DNA of 64,000 bases from Bradyrhizobium monzae (GTDB lineage Bacteria > Pseudomonadota > Alphaproteobacteria > Rhizobiales > Xanthobacteraceae), in the NCBI RefSeq assembly GCF_021458635.1, contig NZ_JAIRDQ010000005.1, positions 62,001 through 126,000 on the forward strand, written 5' to 3'. Shown piece by piece: positions 51,094 to 58,683 of the stretch. Both the position numbers and the translations under genes were made by a program. Under the pieces are notes generated by a model that saw only the letters and a program-made list of their open reading frames with translations, was not told where the DNA came from and did no database searches. How positions within the stretch are numbered: position 1 is the stretch's first letter; each line of letters begins with the position of its first letter.

Positions 51094-51408
51094 ATGATGG
51101 GCTGGCACAAGACCATTATTTGGGGGATCACCATGCTAGCGGCTGGAATTTCCGGCGCACGGCAGGCCGATGCGCAGACGTTCCGAAACTACCGCTGCGC
51201 CGATGGTACGCAGTTCATTGCCGCGTTTTATGACGGCGACAAGCGTGCGTTCCTCCAGATCGACGGCGAGCCGATGACGCTTGCCAAGCGGTTGGCCATT
51301 TCGGGCGCGCGCTATTCGGGGGCCGGGATCACGCTGAGGATCGACAAGACTGGGGCCGCCATGGTCAAGCATCTGAAACGGCCGCTGACGACCTGCGCGG
51401 TGATCTGA
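51094..51408 (+). CDS. Small exported protein resembling MliC lysozyme inhibitors
   Basis: A 104-aa exported protein. Signal sequence (TIIWGITMLAAGISGARQADA) and a mature domain FRNYRCADGTQFIAAFYDGDKRAFLQIDGEPMTLAKRLAISGARYSGAGITLRIDKTGAAMVKH ending in TTCAV. This fits the MliC/PliC pattern (YxC...YxxxxxA.L......L....SGARY), a lysozyme-inhibitor barrel with one disulfide, although the tail is short. A terminator follows at once. The family call is by pattern only. Confidence 0.6.
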   Translation: MMGWHKTIIWGITMLAAGISGARQADAQTFRNYRCADGTQFIAAFYDGDKRAFLQIDGEPMTLAKRLAISGARYSGAGITLRIDKTGAAMVKHLKRPLTTCAVI

Positions 51409-51430
51409 GCCCGCAATCAGGTCCGGAATC

Positions 51431-51466
51431 AAAAAGGGTCGAAACCTCGTTGTTTCGACCCTTTTT
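51431..51466. terminator. Bidirectional rho-independent terminator
   Basis: AAAAAGGGTCGAAAC (51431-51445) pairs exactly with GTTTCGACCCTTTTT (51452-51466) around a 6-base loop. It can stop both the rightward MliC-like gene and the leftward gstI-like gene. Confidence 0.93.
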
Positions 51467-51521
51467 CAAACTTCCGCCGAGCGTTTGAAAGAGCGCGTCG
51501 GTCTCAAACCAGACACTGGCA

Positions 51522-51725
51522 CTAGCGTTCCCATGTGGGCTTTGCTTCGTCGACCGCGTCCTGGTGGTACCAGCTGTCGCTGCAGATCGAGACGTTCGCG
51601 GGAAGCGAAGCGTGATCGGCGGGGAAGCGGGTATCGCCATAGCGGCGTCCGGCGAGAGCCGCGCGGCCCCCGACGGGGAATTGGTAGATCTTCGCAGATT
51701 CGTGACTCAGTCCATTGTTCATCAT
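51522..51725 (-). CDS. DUF2735 / GstI-like small protein divergent from glnII
   Basis: A 67-aa protein. The family core SAKIYQFPVGGRAALAGRRYG is visible at residues 9-29, and the C-terminus WYHQDAVDEAKPTWER is typical of DUF2735 proteins. In Rhizobium leguminosarum a gene of this size and position, gstI, is divergently transcribed from glnII and its product lowers glnII translation (established there; applied here by position and size). ATG 51725 has AGGAG nine bases upstream. The 536-base spacer to glnII contains the candidate nitrogen-control sites. The symbol is withheld because identity with GstI was not checked. Confidence 0.8.
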   Translation of the reverse strand: MMNNGLSHESAKIYQFPVGGRAALAGRRYGDTRFPADHASLPANVSICSDSWYHQDAVDEAKPTWER

Positions 51726-51893
51726 TGCGATTTGCTCCTGGGTCGAAGCGCCTTGGCCTCCATGGTGCGCCCGACTCGTTCGATTGTGGTTACTGGAATC
51801 CCCATATCGGCCGCGCATCCCGACTTGGAAAGTGCTGAAAAGGAAATCAGTTCTCGCCTATTTTGTAGGCAGTCGACTGTCTGCATCCCTCAA

Positions 51894-51910
51894 GGCACCA
51901 TGTCGGTGAC
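51894..51910. promoter_or_regulatory. NtrC-like dyad in the gstI-glnII control region
   Basis: GGCACC-ATGTC-GGTGAC (17 bases) resembles the NtrC enhancer consensus TGCACC-N5-GGTGCA, matching nine of twelve arm positions. It lies about 260 bases upstream of the glnII sigma54 promoter and 169 bases upstream of the gstI-like start. The rest of the spacer 51726-52161 shows no gene. Confidence 0.45.
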
Positions 51911-52161
51911 TAACGCCTAGGCCATTCCAAAGGTTGCTAGGCAGGGGCGAGCGGCTTTGCGAAAGTTGCCGGACGTTGATGCGCGTTTCATCGGCAACCT
52001 CCGGCTGGGACCCGCGTGCTCCAGAATCAGGCGTTTTCCGCAGGATTTTTGCAGTGCAGCCTCACGTGAAGGTGCGCGTCTATGACGCACGTCGAGGGGA
52101 CAGCTTTGCGCCGGCGGGCCGGCTCCGCCCACGGTGGAAAACCTCCCGCGCTGCGGCCTTT

Positions 52162-52177
52162 TGGCACGTAAAATGCT
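52162..52177 (+). promoter_or_regulatory. Sigma54 (-24/-12) promoter of glnII
   Basis: TGGCACGTAAAATGCT has GG and GC at the required 10-base separation (consensus TGGCACG-N4-TTGCW, one mismatch in the TT). Initiation about 12 bases beyond the GC would give a leader of about 75 bases before the glnII ATG at 52262. Nitrogen-limited, NtrC-dependent expression is expected for glnII in bradyrhizobia. Confidence 0.85.
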
Positions 52178-52261
52178 TGTATTGGGCCGGCCGATGATGG
52201 CCGGGTACAAACGTGCGGGGGCTCTCCACCCCACCTTTCGCATCATCTACAGAGAGGCTCA

Positions 52262-53296
52262 ATGACCAAGTATAAGCTCGAGTACATCTGGCTCGACGGA
52301 TATACGCCGACTCCGAACTTGCGCGGCAAAACTCAGATCAAGGAATTCGCGTCGTTCCCGACGCTCGAGCAGCTTCCGCTCTGGGGCTTCGATGGCTCCT
52401 CCACCCAGCAGGCCGAAGGCCACAGCTCGGATTGCGTGCTGAAGCCGGTCGCGGTGTTCCCGGATGGCGCCCGCACCAACGGCGTGCTGGTGATGTGTGA
52501 AGTCATGATGCCCGATGGCAAGACCCCGCACGCCTCGAACAAGCGCGCCACCATCCTCGACGATTCCGGCGCCTGGTTCGGTTTCGAGCAGGAATACTTC
52601 TTCTACAAGGACGGCCGTCCGCTCGGCTTCCCGACCTCCGGTTATCCGGCGCCGCAGGGCCCGTACTACACCGGCGTCGGCTTCTCCAACGTCGGCGACG
52701 TCGCCCGCAAGATCGTCGAAGAGCATCTCGACCTCTGCCTGGCTGCCGGCATCAACCATGAAGGCATCAACGCGGAAGTCGCGAAGGGCCAGTGGGAGTT
52801 CCAGATCTTCGGCAAGGGCTCCAAGAAGGCCGCTGACGAAATGTGGATGGCCCGCTACCTGATGCTGCGCCTGACCGAGAAATACGGCATCGACATCGAG
52901 TTCCACTGCAAGCCGCTCGGCGACACCGACTGGAACGGCTCGGGCATGCACGCCAACTTCTCCACCGAGTACATGCGTACGATCGGCGGCAAGGAGTACT
53001 TCGAGGCGCTGATGGCGGCCTTCGACAAGAACCTGATGGACCACATCGCCGTCTACGGCCCGGACAACGACAAGCGTCTGACCGGCAAGCACGAGACCGC
53101 GCCGTGGAACAAGTTCAGCTACGGCATTGCCGACCGTGGCGCGTCGATCCGCGTTCCGCACTCCTTCGTCAACAACGGCTACAAGGGCTATCTGGAAGAC
53201 CGTCGTCCGAACTCGCAGGGCGACCCATACCAGATCGCTTCGCAGATCCTGAAGACGATCGCGTCCGTCCCGGCCGACAAGAAGGCCGCGGCTTAA
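52262..53296 (+). CDS. glnII: Glutamine synthetase II (eukaryote-like, GSII)
   Basis: A 344-aa type II glutamine synthetase, assimilating ammonia into glutamine with ATP. The beta-grasp N-terminal part has KYKLEYIWLDGY and LPLWGFDGSSTQQAEG. The catalytic domain has WFGFEQEYFFYK (metal glutamates), HEGINAEVAKGQWEFQ and FHCKPLGDTDWNGSGMHANFSTE, which are typical of the eukaryote-like GSII found in rhizobia. No adenylylation tyrosine loop as in GSI. It is driven by the sigma54 promoter at 52162 and closed by the terminator at 53341. Confidence 0.98.
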   Translation: MTKYKLEYIWLDGYTPTPNLRGKTQIKEFASFPTLEQLPLWGFDGSSTQQAEGHSSDCVLKPVAVFPDGARTNGVLVMCEVMMPDGKTPHASNKRATILDDSGAWFGFEQEYFFYKDGRPLGFPTSGYPAPQGPYYTGVGFSNVGDVARKIVEEHLDLCLAAGINHEGINAEVAKGQWEFQIFGKGSKKAADEMWMARYLMLRLTEKYGIDIEFHCKPLGDTDWNGSGMHANFSTEYMRTIGGKEYFEALMAAFDKNLMDHIAVYGPDNDKRLTGKHETAPWNKFSYGIADRGASIRVPHSFVNNGYKGYLEDRRPNSQGDPYQIASQILKTIASVPADKKAAA

Positions 53297-53340
53297 AGAT
53301 CCTCCCGGCCCGGGCCGGGGGCTGGCCCGGGTTGGCTTTC

Positions 53341-53377
53341 AAATCCGCCGGAGCTCAAAAGGCTCCGGCGGATTTTT
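53341..53377 (+). terminator. Rho-independent terminator of glnII
   Basis: AAATCCGCCGGAGC (53341-53354) pairs with GCTCCGGCGGATTT (53362-53375), loop TCAAAAG, followed by a T-run. A GC-only hairpin (CCCGGCCCGGGCC) precedes it at about 53306-53335. Confidence 0.92.
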
Positions 53378-53495
53378 GCATTCCGATGACAGTGCTCATT
53401 GTGGGTCTGGCGGCCATGCCGGCCTGGAGCCTGTCCATGTCAGCCCAAACCGGGATAGAGTGCCCGCAGGATGCGCGGGGCCGGGGACACGGCGG

Positions 53496-54197
53496 GTGTT
53501 TGAAGGCTTCTACAAGGTGCGATTTCAGCTCGGCGACAGTGTCGGCCGGAGCGTGATGCATGCCGGCAATGGCAAGATGCTCGGCGGCAATTCGGCGTTC
53601 GCCCATATCGGCACCTACGAGAAGACCGCAGTCGGCATCGACATCGTCATCAAGACCGTCCGCCACAACCCCGATCCGAACTACCGCGCCATGGCCGGCA
53701 CCGACGATGCGACGTTGATCGCCAAGGGTTCTGCCGACGGTGATCTCTACCGCTTCAAGGGCGAGCTCAAGGAGTTGCCCGGGGTGCCCTTCCAGTCGCT
53801 GATGACGCCGATCACGGAAGACGAGATGCCGATCGCCGGCGGCGTCGGCGAGGCCGGGATCGTCGACGGCCTCTATTCGATTCAGCTCCGCATGCTCGAC
53901 GGCGTCGACGGTGGGCTCACCGGCGTGATGCTGCTCAACCGGGGCCGCATCCTCGGCGGCGATGCCTCGTTCTATTACCTCGGCAGCTACACCGCGGCGA
54001 ACGGCCGCTGGAAGGGGCAGATCCTCAACCAGGAGCACACGCCCGCCAAGGACGATCCGATCTTCGGGGGCCACGAGGTCGGCATCGGCTTCTCCGGCAG
54101 CTATGACGGCGAGGAGGCCGTGCTGGAAGCGACCGCGCTGGCCGGCAAGCGCAGCCTGCGCCTGACGGCTGCGCTCAAGTTGATGCATCGCGCCTGA
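53496..54197 (+). CDS. Tandem GrlR-like two-domain protein, copy A
   Basis: A 233-aa protein from a GTG start (reading VFEGFYKVRF; a longer frame upstream looks non-coding). Two copies of a GrlR-like unit are visible. Domain 1 (about residues 3-105): GFYKVRF...GRSVM...GKMLGGNSAFAHIGTYE. Domain 2 (about 120-233): DGLYSIQLRMLDG...GVMLLNRGRILGGDASFYYLGSY, NGRWKGQILNQEHTPAKDD, FSGSYDGEEAVLEATALAGKRSL. It is closely similar along its length to the protein at 55992. It begins about 200 bases after glnII, beyond the terminator. No secretion-system gene is nearby. The ribosome-binding site is weak (GGGGA). Confidence 0.72.
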   Translation: MFEGFYKVRFQLGDSVGRSVMHAGNGKMLGGNSAFAHIGTYEKTAVGIDIVIKTVRHNPDPNYRAMAGTDDATLIAKGSADGDLYRFKGELKELPGVPFQSLMTPITEDEMPIAGGVGEAGIVDGLYSIQLRMLDGVDGGLTGVMLLNRGRILGGDASFYYLGSYTAANGRWKGQILNQEHTPAKDDPIFGGHEVGIGFSGSYDGEEAVLEATALAGKRSLRLTAALKLMHRA

Positions 54198-54216
54198 TCG
54201 TTCACGGGAATTGCAC

Positions 54217-54900
54217 ATGGAAAAAGTTCGCATGCTCTCGACGCTCGGCCTGATGGGCGCGATGCCTAGCCTGTCCTCCGCGTTCGAGGTGGCGAGCCGC
54301 ATTCGGGTCGATGCCGACTTCGCGCCGACGCTGGCGTTGCTCAAGCGCCTGCGCGCCGGCGAGACTGCCGATCTCGTGATCCTCACGCGCGAGGGGCTCG
54401 ACGAAATGATCGGCGAGGGCCGGGTGATCGCGGACAGCGCAGTTGACCTCGCGCGCTCCTATGTCGGCCTTGCCGTGCGGAACGGCGCAGCCCATCCCGA
54501 CATCGCCAATGAGGCCGCGCTGCGCAAGACGCTGCTCGCGGCGCGATCCGTCGCCTATTCGCGGCTCGGCGCGAGCGGTGTGTACTTCGCCCAGCTGATC
54601 GTGCGGATGGGCATCGCGGCCGAGGTCAACGCCAAGGCGACCATCGTCGAGCAGGGCTTTACCGCCGAGCGGCTCGTCAGTGGCGAGGCCGACCTTGCCG
54701 TGCAGCAGATCAGCGAACTGAAGCAGGTCGAGGGCGTCGAGGTGATCGGCCCGGTCCCGCACGAGCTGCAGACGCCGGCGGTGTTCTCCGCCGGCCGCAT
54801 GGCGGATGCGAAGCAGGCCGAGGCGGCGGACCGGCTGCTGCGCTATCTGGCATCGCCGGAGGTCGTGCCTGTGCTGCGGCAATCGGGACTCGAGCCTTGA
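54217..54900 (+). CDS. Type 2 periplasmic-binding-fold protein without signal peptide
   Basis: A 227-aa ModA-like binding-protein fold. Key segments are DFAPTLALLKRLRAGETADLVILTREGLDEMIGEGRV, TADSAVDLARSYVGLAVRNGA-type core and AVFSAGRMADAKQAEAADRLLRYLASPEVVPVLRQSGLEP, the usual C-terminal block of molybdate-type binding proteins. No cleavable signal peptide is evident, so it may stay in the cytoplasm as a sensor or enzyme-like relative. It follows the GrlR-like gene by 19 bases and precedes the Sel1 gene by 32 bases. No permease or ATPase is linked. Confidence 0.7.
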   Translation: MEKVRMLSTLGLMGAMPSLSSAFEVASRIRVDADFAPTLALLKRLRAGETADLVILTREGLDEMIGEGRVIADSAVDLARSYVGLAVRNGAAHPDIANEAALRKTLLAARSVAYSRLGASGVYFAQLIVRMGIAAEVNAKATIVEQGFTAERLVSGEADLAVQQISELKQVEGVEVIGPVPHELQTPAVFSAGRMADAKQAEAADRLLRYLASPEVVPVLRQSGLEP

Positions 54901-54932
54901 AATTGGCGGGGCGCGGACGCAACGTGACGGCC

Positions 54933-55754
54933 ATGCGGACTTGTCTCTTTGCCATCCTCGTTGCGCTTGCCGCGCCCGTCGCTGCGCATGCGCAATCGGC
55001 CGATCTCGTCCTGTGCGACCGCGTCGCCGCCGATCCGAGCGATCCCGACAAGCCGGCCGACGTGAAGGGCGCGCCTGACATCGCAGTCGCCGACGTCGCG
55101 ACCGCGATCAAATTCTGCAAGCAGGCAGCAAGCTCGTCGCGCCGTGCGATGTTCGCGCTCGGCCGCGCCTATGCGGCTAACCGGCAGACGACTGAGGCGA
55201 TCGCCGCCTGGCGCAAGGCGGCTGACAAGGGCTCCACCGCTGCGATGGTCGAGCTCGGTGTCGCCTACGGCACCGGGGCCGGCATCGCGAAGGATGAAGC
55301 ACAAGCGCGAAAACTGTTCGAGAAGGCGGCGCAGGCTGGCAATCCCCGCGGCGTCTCCAACCTCGCGGCGCTCGGCAACGCCGGCGGTGGCGCGCCCGCC
55401 GATCCGGCGCAGGCGCGGACGCTGCTCGGCAAGGCCGCCGAGACCAACGCGGAGGCGCAGTACCAGCTCGGCCTGATGCTCGCCAGCGGCAATGGCGGCG
55501 AGAAGGACGATGTCGCGGCGCGCGCGCTGTTCGAGAAGGCGGCGGCGCAAAACCATCCCGGCGCGCTGGAGCGGATGGGCGCCTTCGCCGAGGGCGGCCG
55601 CGGCGGTCCGAAGGACAAGGATGCCGCAAAGGCCTATTACGAGCGTGCGGCTGCGCTTGGCGACGAGGACGCCAAGAAGGCGCTGGAGCGGTTGCGCTGT
55701 CCCTATGCGATCAAGGACAAGCAGGGCAAGCTCGTCACCACGCTGTGCTTCTAG
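54933..55754 (+). CDS. Exported Sel1-repeat (TPR-like) protein
   Basis: A 273-aa protein. Signal peptide (TCLFAILVALAAPVAAHA, mature from QSADLVLC). Residues about 75-255 contain four to five Sel1-like repeats, with the pattern A..LG..Y..G.G...D...A...KAA: TAAMVELGVAYGTGAGIAKDEAQARKLFEKAAQAG and AQYQLGLMLASGNGGEKDDVAARALFEKAA are the clearest. The ending CPYAIKDKQGKLVTTLCF has two cysteines likely to bridge. Sel1 proteins scaffold protein-protein contacts; partner unknown. ATG 54933 preferred over GTG 54924. Located between the two tandem GrlR-like genes. Confidence 0.82.
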   Translation: MRTCLFAILVALAAPVAAHAQSADLVLCDRVAADPSDPDKPADVKGAPDIAVADVATAIKFCKQAASSSRRAMFALGRAYAANRQTTEAIAAWRKAADKGSTAAMVELGVAYGTGAGIAKDEAQARKLFEKAAQAGNPRGVSNLAALGNAGGGAPADPAQARTLLGKAAETNAEAQYQLGLMLASGNGGEKDDVAARALFEKAAAQNHPGALERMGAFAEGGRGGPKDKDAAKAYYERAAALGDEDAKKALERLRCPYAIKDKQGKLVTTLCF

Positions 55755-55991
55755 AAAAGCCGAAAACAACCCCGTGCACAGTAGCCAAGTGGTTGAAATT
55801 CAAGGCAGCTAGATCTCGAAATCGTCAAATACGGATTTTACGAAATTTGCTTGACCCGTCGGGCAAAACAGGTGCATGCTGGTACCATGGCAAGATCGGC
55901 TCCCGCCCCTGCGCGGATAAGCCGGATGGCCTTGTTCTGAGGACGGTGCTATGTCGCCCGCGATTCTTTTTGATTTTGCGGGTTCAGGACA

Positions 55992-56696
55992 TTGCTCGAC
56001 GGACTCTACAAGGTTGAATACGGCATCAACGGCGCCTTCGGCCGCAGCATCATGTGCCTGCACGACGGCAAGATGCTGGGCGGCAATTCCGCCTTTGCGC
56101 ATCTCGGCAGCTACGACGTCAAGGACGGCGTGATCGAAGCCGAGGTCATCACCGAGCGCCACAATGACGACCCCAATTTCAAGCCGTTGATGGGCGCCGA
56201 CGTTACCGGGATCAAGGTGCGCGGCCGAACGGAGGGATCGACGATCCTGCTGGAGGGCAAGGCGGACGCGATGCCCGATGGCGTGTTCTGGGCCAACCTC
56301 GCGCCGCTCGACGACGAGGCACTGTCGCCGCGCGGCGCGATCGGGCAGGGCAGCATCGCCAACGGGCTCTACGCGATGCAGCTGCGCGCGCTCGACGGCG
56401 TCGATGCCGGCCTCTCCGGCGTGATGCTGTTGATCGACGGCCGCATCCTCGGTGGGGACGCGTTCTTCTACTACCTCGGCTCTTACTCGTCGGCGGACGG
56501 CCGCTGGAAAGGCGAGATGCTGAACCAGGAGCACACGCCGGCAAAGGGCGATAATCCCGTCTTCGGCGGCTACGAGGTCGGGATCGGCTTCTCCGGGACC
56601 TGCACGGAAGACAGCGGCGAGCTCGAAGGCATGGCACTCGCGGGAAAGCGCAGTTTGCGGCTGGCGGCCTCGCTCAAGTTGATGCGACGGGCGTAA
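55992..56696 (+). CDS. Tandem GrlR-like two-domain protein, copy B
   Basis: A 234-aa protein from a TTG start (frame opens just upstream at a TGA ending at 55973). Domain 1: LDGLYKVEYGINGAFGRSIM, GKMLGGNSAFAHLGSYD. Domain 2: ANGLYAMQLRALDG...GVMLLIDGRILGGDAFFYYLGSY, GRWKGEMLNQEHTPAKGD, FSGTCTEDSGELEGMALAGKRSL. It aligns end to end with the protein at 53496, so the two arose by gene duplication after domain duplication. The TTG has AGGA only two bases away, so the start is uncertain. The gene lies 237 bases after the Sel1 gene. Confidence 0.7.
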   Translation: MLDGLYKVEYGINGAFGRSIMCLHDGKMLGGNSAFAHLGSYDVKDGVIEAEVITERHNDDPNFKPLMGADVTGIKVRGRTEGSTILLEGKADAMPDGVFWANLAPLDDEALSPRGAIGQGSIANGLYAMQLRALDGVDAGLSGVMLLIDGRILGGDAFFYYLGSYSSADGRWKGEMLNQEHTPAKGDNPVFGGYEVGIGFSGTCTEDSGELEGMALAGKRSLRLAASLKLMRRA

Positions 56697-56813
56697 GCGG
56701 TGTGCTCTCAAGGCCCTCGCGGCTGCCTTGCTGTCAGCTGGCGACATTAAAGCCTAGCGTCTGGATATCGGCTTGGGTCGGCATCGGACTCATGCATCGT
56801 GGCAAATTGCGTA

Positions 56814-57830
56814 CTATTCGATCACCTCGTTTGCACGTGCGAGCAGACCTGCCGGTAAGTTCACGCCGAGAGTTCTTGCCGTCTTGAGGTTGGCTGCCAA
56901 CCATAGTTCGCTTGGAAATTCGATGGGCAGGTCACCCGGTCGAACACCTCTGAGAATCTTGTCTACAAAATAGGCCGCGCGGCGATAGCACCAGCGCAGA
57001 TCAACGCCATAGCTGACGAGCCCTCCGTGCATAACGTGCTCGCGATATCCGAAGACGGTCGGCAGCCGCTTTTCAAGGGCGACAGCGCTTATGAGCTCGC
57101 TCATGTTAAGTAACAGGTTGGTCTGAAGGACAACGGCGACATCGACATCTTCGTTTGCCAGCGCAGCAAGCGCATTCGGGATATCCTTCGCCGTGCTGGT
57201 ATCGGCGTCTACCACGCTGAGGTTTAAAACCCTGCAAGCCGCCTTCAGGTCGCCGACTTGAGGGGGCCCTTTGGGATCATTCACGTTGGTAAGCAGTCCG
57301 ACGCGCCGCGCCGACGGCAAGATTTCTCGCGCGAGTTCGATCTGCTTGGCGGGCAATCCCGCGATGTAGGGCTCGATGCCCGTTACGTTTCCTCCTGGGC
57401 GAGCTTCACTGGCGATCAGGCCAAGATGAATCGCGTCCGCAAGCGCGGCACAGACAATCGGTATTGTCGATGATGCCTTTCGGGCCGCGACGGCTTCGAG
57501 TGTTGCAGGCGCAGCGATGATATCGGGTTTGACCGTAGCCACCAGCTCCTCGATGGATGGTATCCGGTCCCGGAAGATGTCGGTTCGACGAATGATATCA
57601 ATGTTACGTCCTTGCTCGTAACCGAACTCCAAGAGTCCCTTAACAAAATTGCCAAATGTCAAATCCACTATGAATTGAGGTGTCTTTACGCCCGGAGGCG
57701 CGGCTCCTACCCAAGCGATAAGCGGACGTTTGAGCACAGATTGCGCGTTCGAGCCTCGACCAAATGATGTCGATGCGACTGCTGCAGCGCCACAAAGTCC
57801 AAAACGCCCGATGAACTCTCGCCGTCGCAT
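56814..57830 (-). CDS. ABC-type substrate-binding protein (TrpX/ABC_sub_bind family)
   Basis: A 338-aa protein. The start RRREFIGRFGLCGAAAVAS is a twin-arginine-type signal. The mature part has two Rossmann-like lobes, for example GLLEFGYEQGRNIDIIRR, PDIIAAPATLEAVAARKASSTIPIV and GLLTNVNDPKGPPQVGDLKAACRVLNLSVV, the pattern of PF04392 binding proteins. ATG 57830 has GGAGGG six bases upstream. No permease or ATPase is adjacent, so it is an orphan. These proteins are very numerous in bradyrhizobia and often annotated by similarity only. Confidence 0.85.
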   Translation of the reverse strand: MRRREFIGRFGLCGAAAVASTSFGRGSNAQSVLKRPLIAWVGAAPPGVKTPQFIVDLTFGNFVKGLLEFGYEQGRNIDIIRRTDIFRDRIPSIEELVATVKPDIIAAPATLEAVAARKASSTIPIVCAALADAIHLGLIASEARPGGNVTGIEPYIAGLPAKQIELAREILPSARRVGLLTNVNDPKGPPQVGDLKAACRVLNLSVVDADTSTAKDIPNALAALANEDVDVAVVLQTNLLLNMSELISAVALEKRLPTVFGYREHVMHGGLVSYGVDLRWCYRRAAYFVDKILRGVRPGDLPIEFPSELWLAANLKTARTLGVNLPAGLLARANEVIE

Positions 57831-58175
57831 GTGCCCTCCAAGGACACGTTCAAGAATGGAAACATTAGCACATGCGGCGGAGCGGTTAAGGGCACTTTTT
57901 GATTTGGAAGCTATCGATGGGCCGCGGCTCGGCGCAGAAAAATCGCGGGAGTCTGCAGTGAGTCGAAAGCGGCTGCGCTGCATTGGCCGTCGGTGGTCTG
58001 GCAACAGTCCAATAGCCGTCATCAACAGCGTCTGACGCGAAGGTCTTCTAAAGGTCCACAACTGCGCTCATCCAGCTCTCGGCGGGCTACCCTCGTGTCC
58101 CGCCGAGCCGAGTCCTTTCCTGAGCAGGTCGCATTCGTCGCTATGGGCTGGTCTTGATCACCTGTGGGACCTTCC
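57831..58175. other. Intergenic stretch upstream of the orphan binding protein
   Basis: I see no gene, repeat or terminator in these 345 bases. Short open frames exist on both strands but lack ribosome-binding sites or family resemblance. On the minus strand at 58141-58179 the frame S-W-K-V-P-Q-V-I-K-T-S-P-stop could be the tail of the interrupted gene described at 58416-58550, but this is uncertain. Confidence 0.4.
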
Positions 58176-58434
58176 AGCTCGTAGGATGGGTTGAGCCCTT
58201 GCGAAACCCATCGCCAACCTGACGCGCCATATCGAAGACCGCCTTCGGACTGATCGTCCGCCCAGTCGACCGGATCGTGACCGAGCTCGGCGTGACGGTG
58301 AAACGAAGACGATACCCAATCTCGCACGCGTTTCACCCGAGCATGCTCGACCGGGTTGGTACGCGGTCATGACGGAATGCCATCACGAAACAAGAACGAT
58401 GGGTTTCGCAAGGGCTCAACCCATCCTACAAGCT
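58176..58434. mobile_element. 259-bp inverted-repeat-bounded element (MITE-like)
   Basis: The 37-base left arm starting AGCTCGTAGGATGGGTTGAG (58176-58212) is the inverse complement of the right arm (58398-58434) with one mismatch. AGCT occurs again directly outside the right arm, a possible 4-base target duplication. The 185-base interior holds no transposase frame. It breaks a signal-peptide gene on the minus strand, consistent with insertion of a nonautonomous element. Confidence 0.65.
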
Positions 58435-58550
58435 AGCTGCTGCGCTTCCGCAGCCGACGTCTGAGCCAGGGCGGGCATGGCGAGTGTGACGCTGGATAGA
58501 AGACTGCCCGCAAAAGCAAAAGACGTGAATGAACGTCGCGCAGTAATCAT
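58416..58550 (-). pseudogene. Truncated exported protein interrupted by the repeat element
   Basis: From ATG 58550 the frame codes 44 residues with a clear signal peptide (SFAFAGSLLSSVTLAMPALA, cut before QTSAAEA) and then runs into the right arm of the inverted-repeat element and stops. The first 38 residues are therefore the native N-terminus of a secreted protein. Its promoter region still carries a FixK-type box and -10 hexamer. Downstream remnants on the other side of the element are not securely in frame. Identity of the original protein unknown. Confidence 0.6.
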
Positions 58551-58609
58551 GGGTCTGACTCTCCTATTGCGAATTCAACTTCATTCGTGGCCGCCGTCGG
58601 TCGCCACCA

Positions 58610-58651
58610 ATTAAAATCGGTTGCCCCACGTAGAACTTTGACTTGGATCAA
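58610..58651 (-). promoter_or_regulatory. FixK/FNR-type promoter driving the truncated gene
   Basis: TTGACTTGGATCAA (58638-58651; TTGATCCAAGTCAA on the minus strand) fits the FixK2 consensus TTGA-N6-TCAA. On the minus strand a TTTAAT hexamer (58610-58615) follows with initiation expected near 58603, placing the box centre at about -41.5, the standard class II activation position. The leader to ATG 58550 would be about 53 bases. Confidence 0.7.
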
Positions 58652-58683
58652 ACGTATCTTGTTCGCACCTGCTGAAGGGGCGG

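Noticed and set aside
48418..56696. GrlR-like genes as part of a type III secretion locus
   Set aside because: No secretion apparatus, chaperone or effector genes are seen in the window, so only the domain resemblance is reported.
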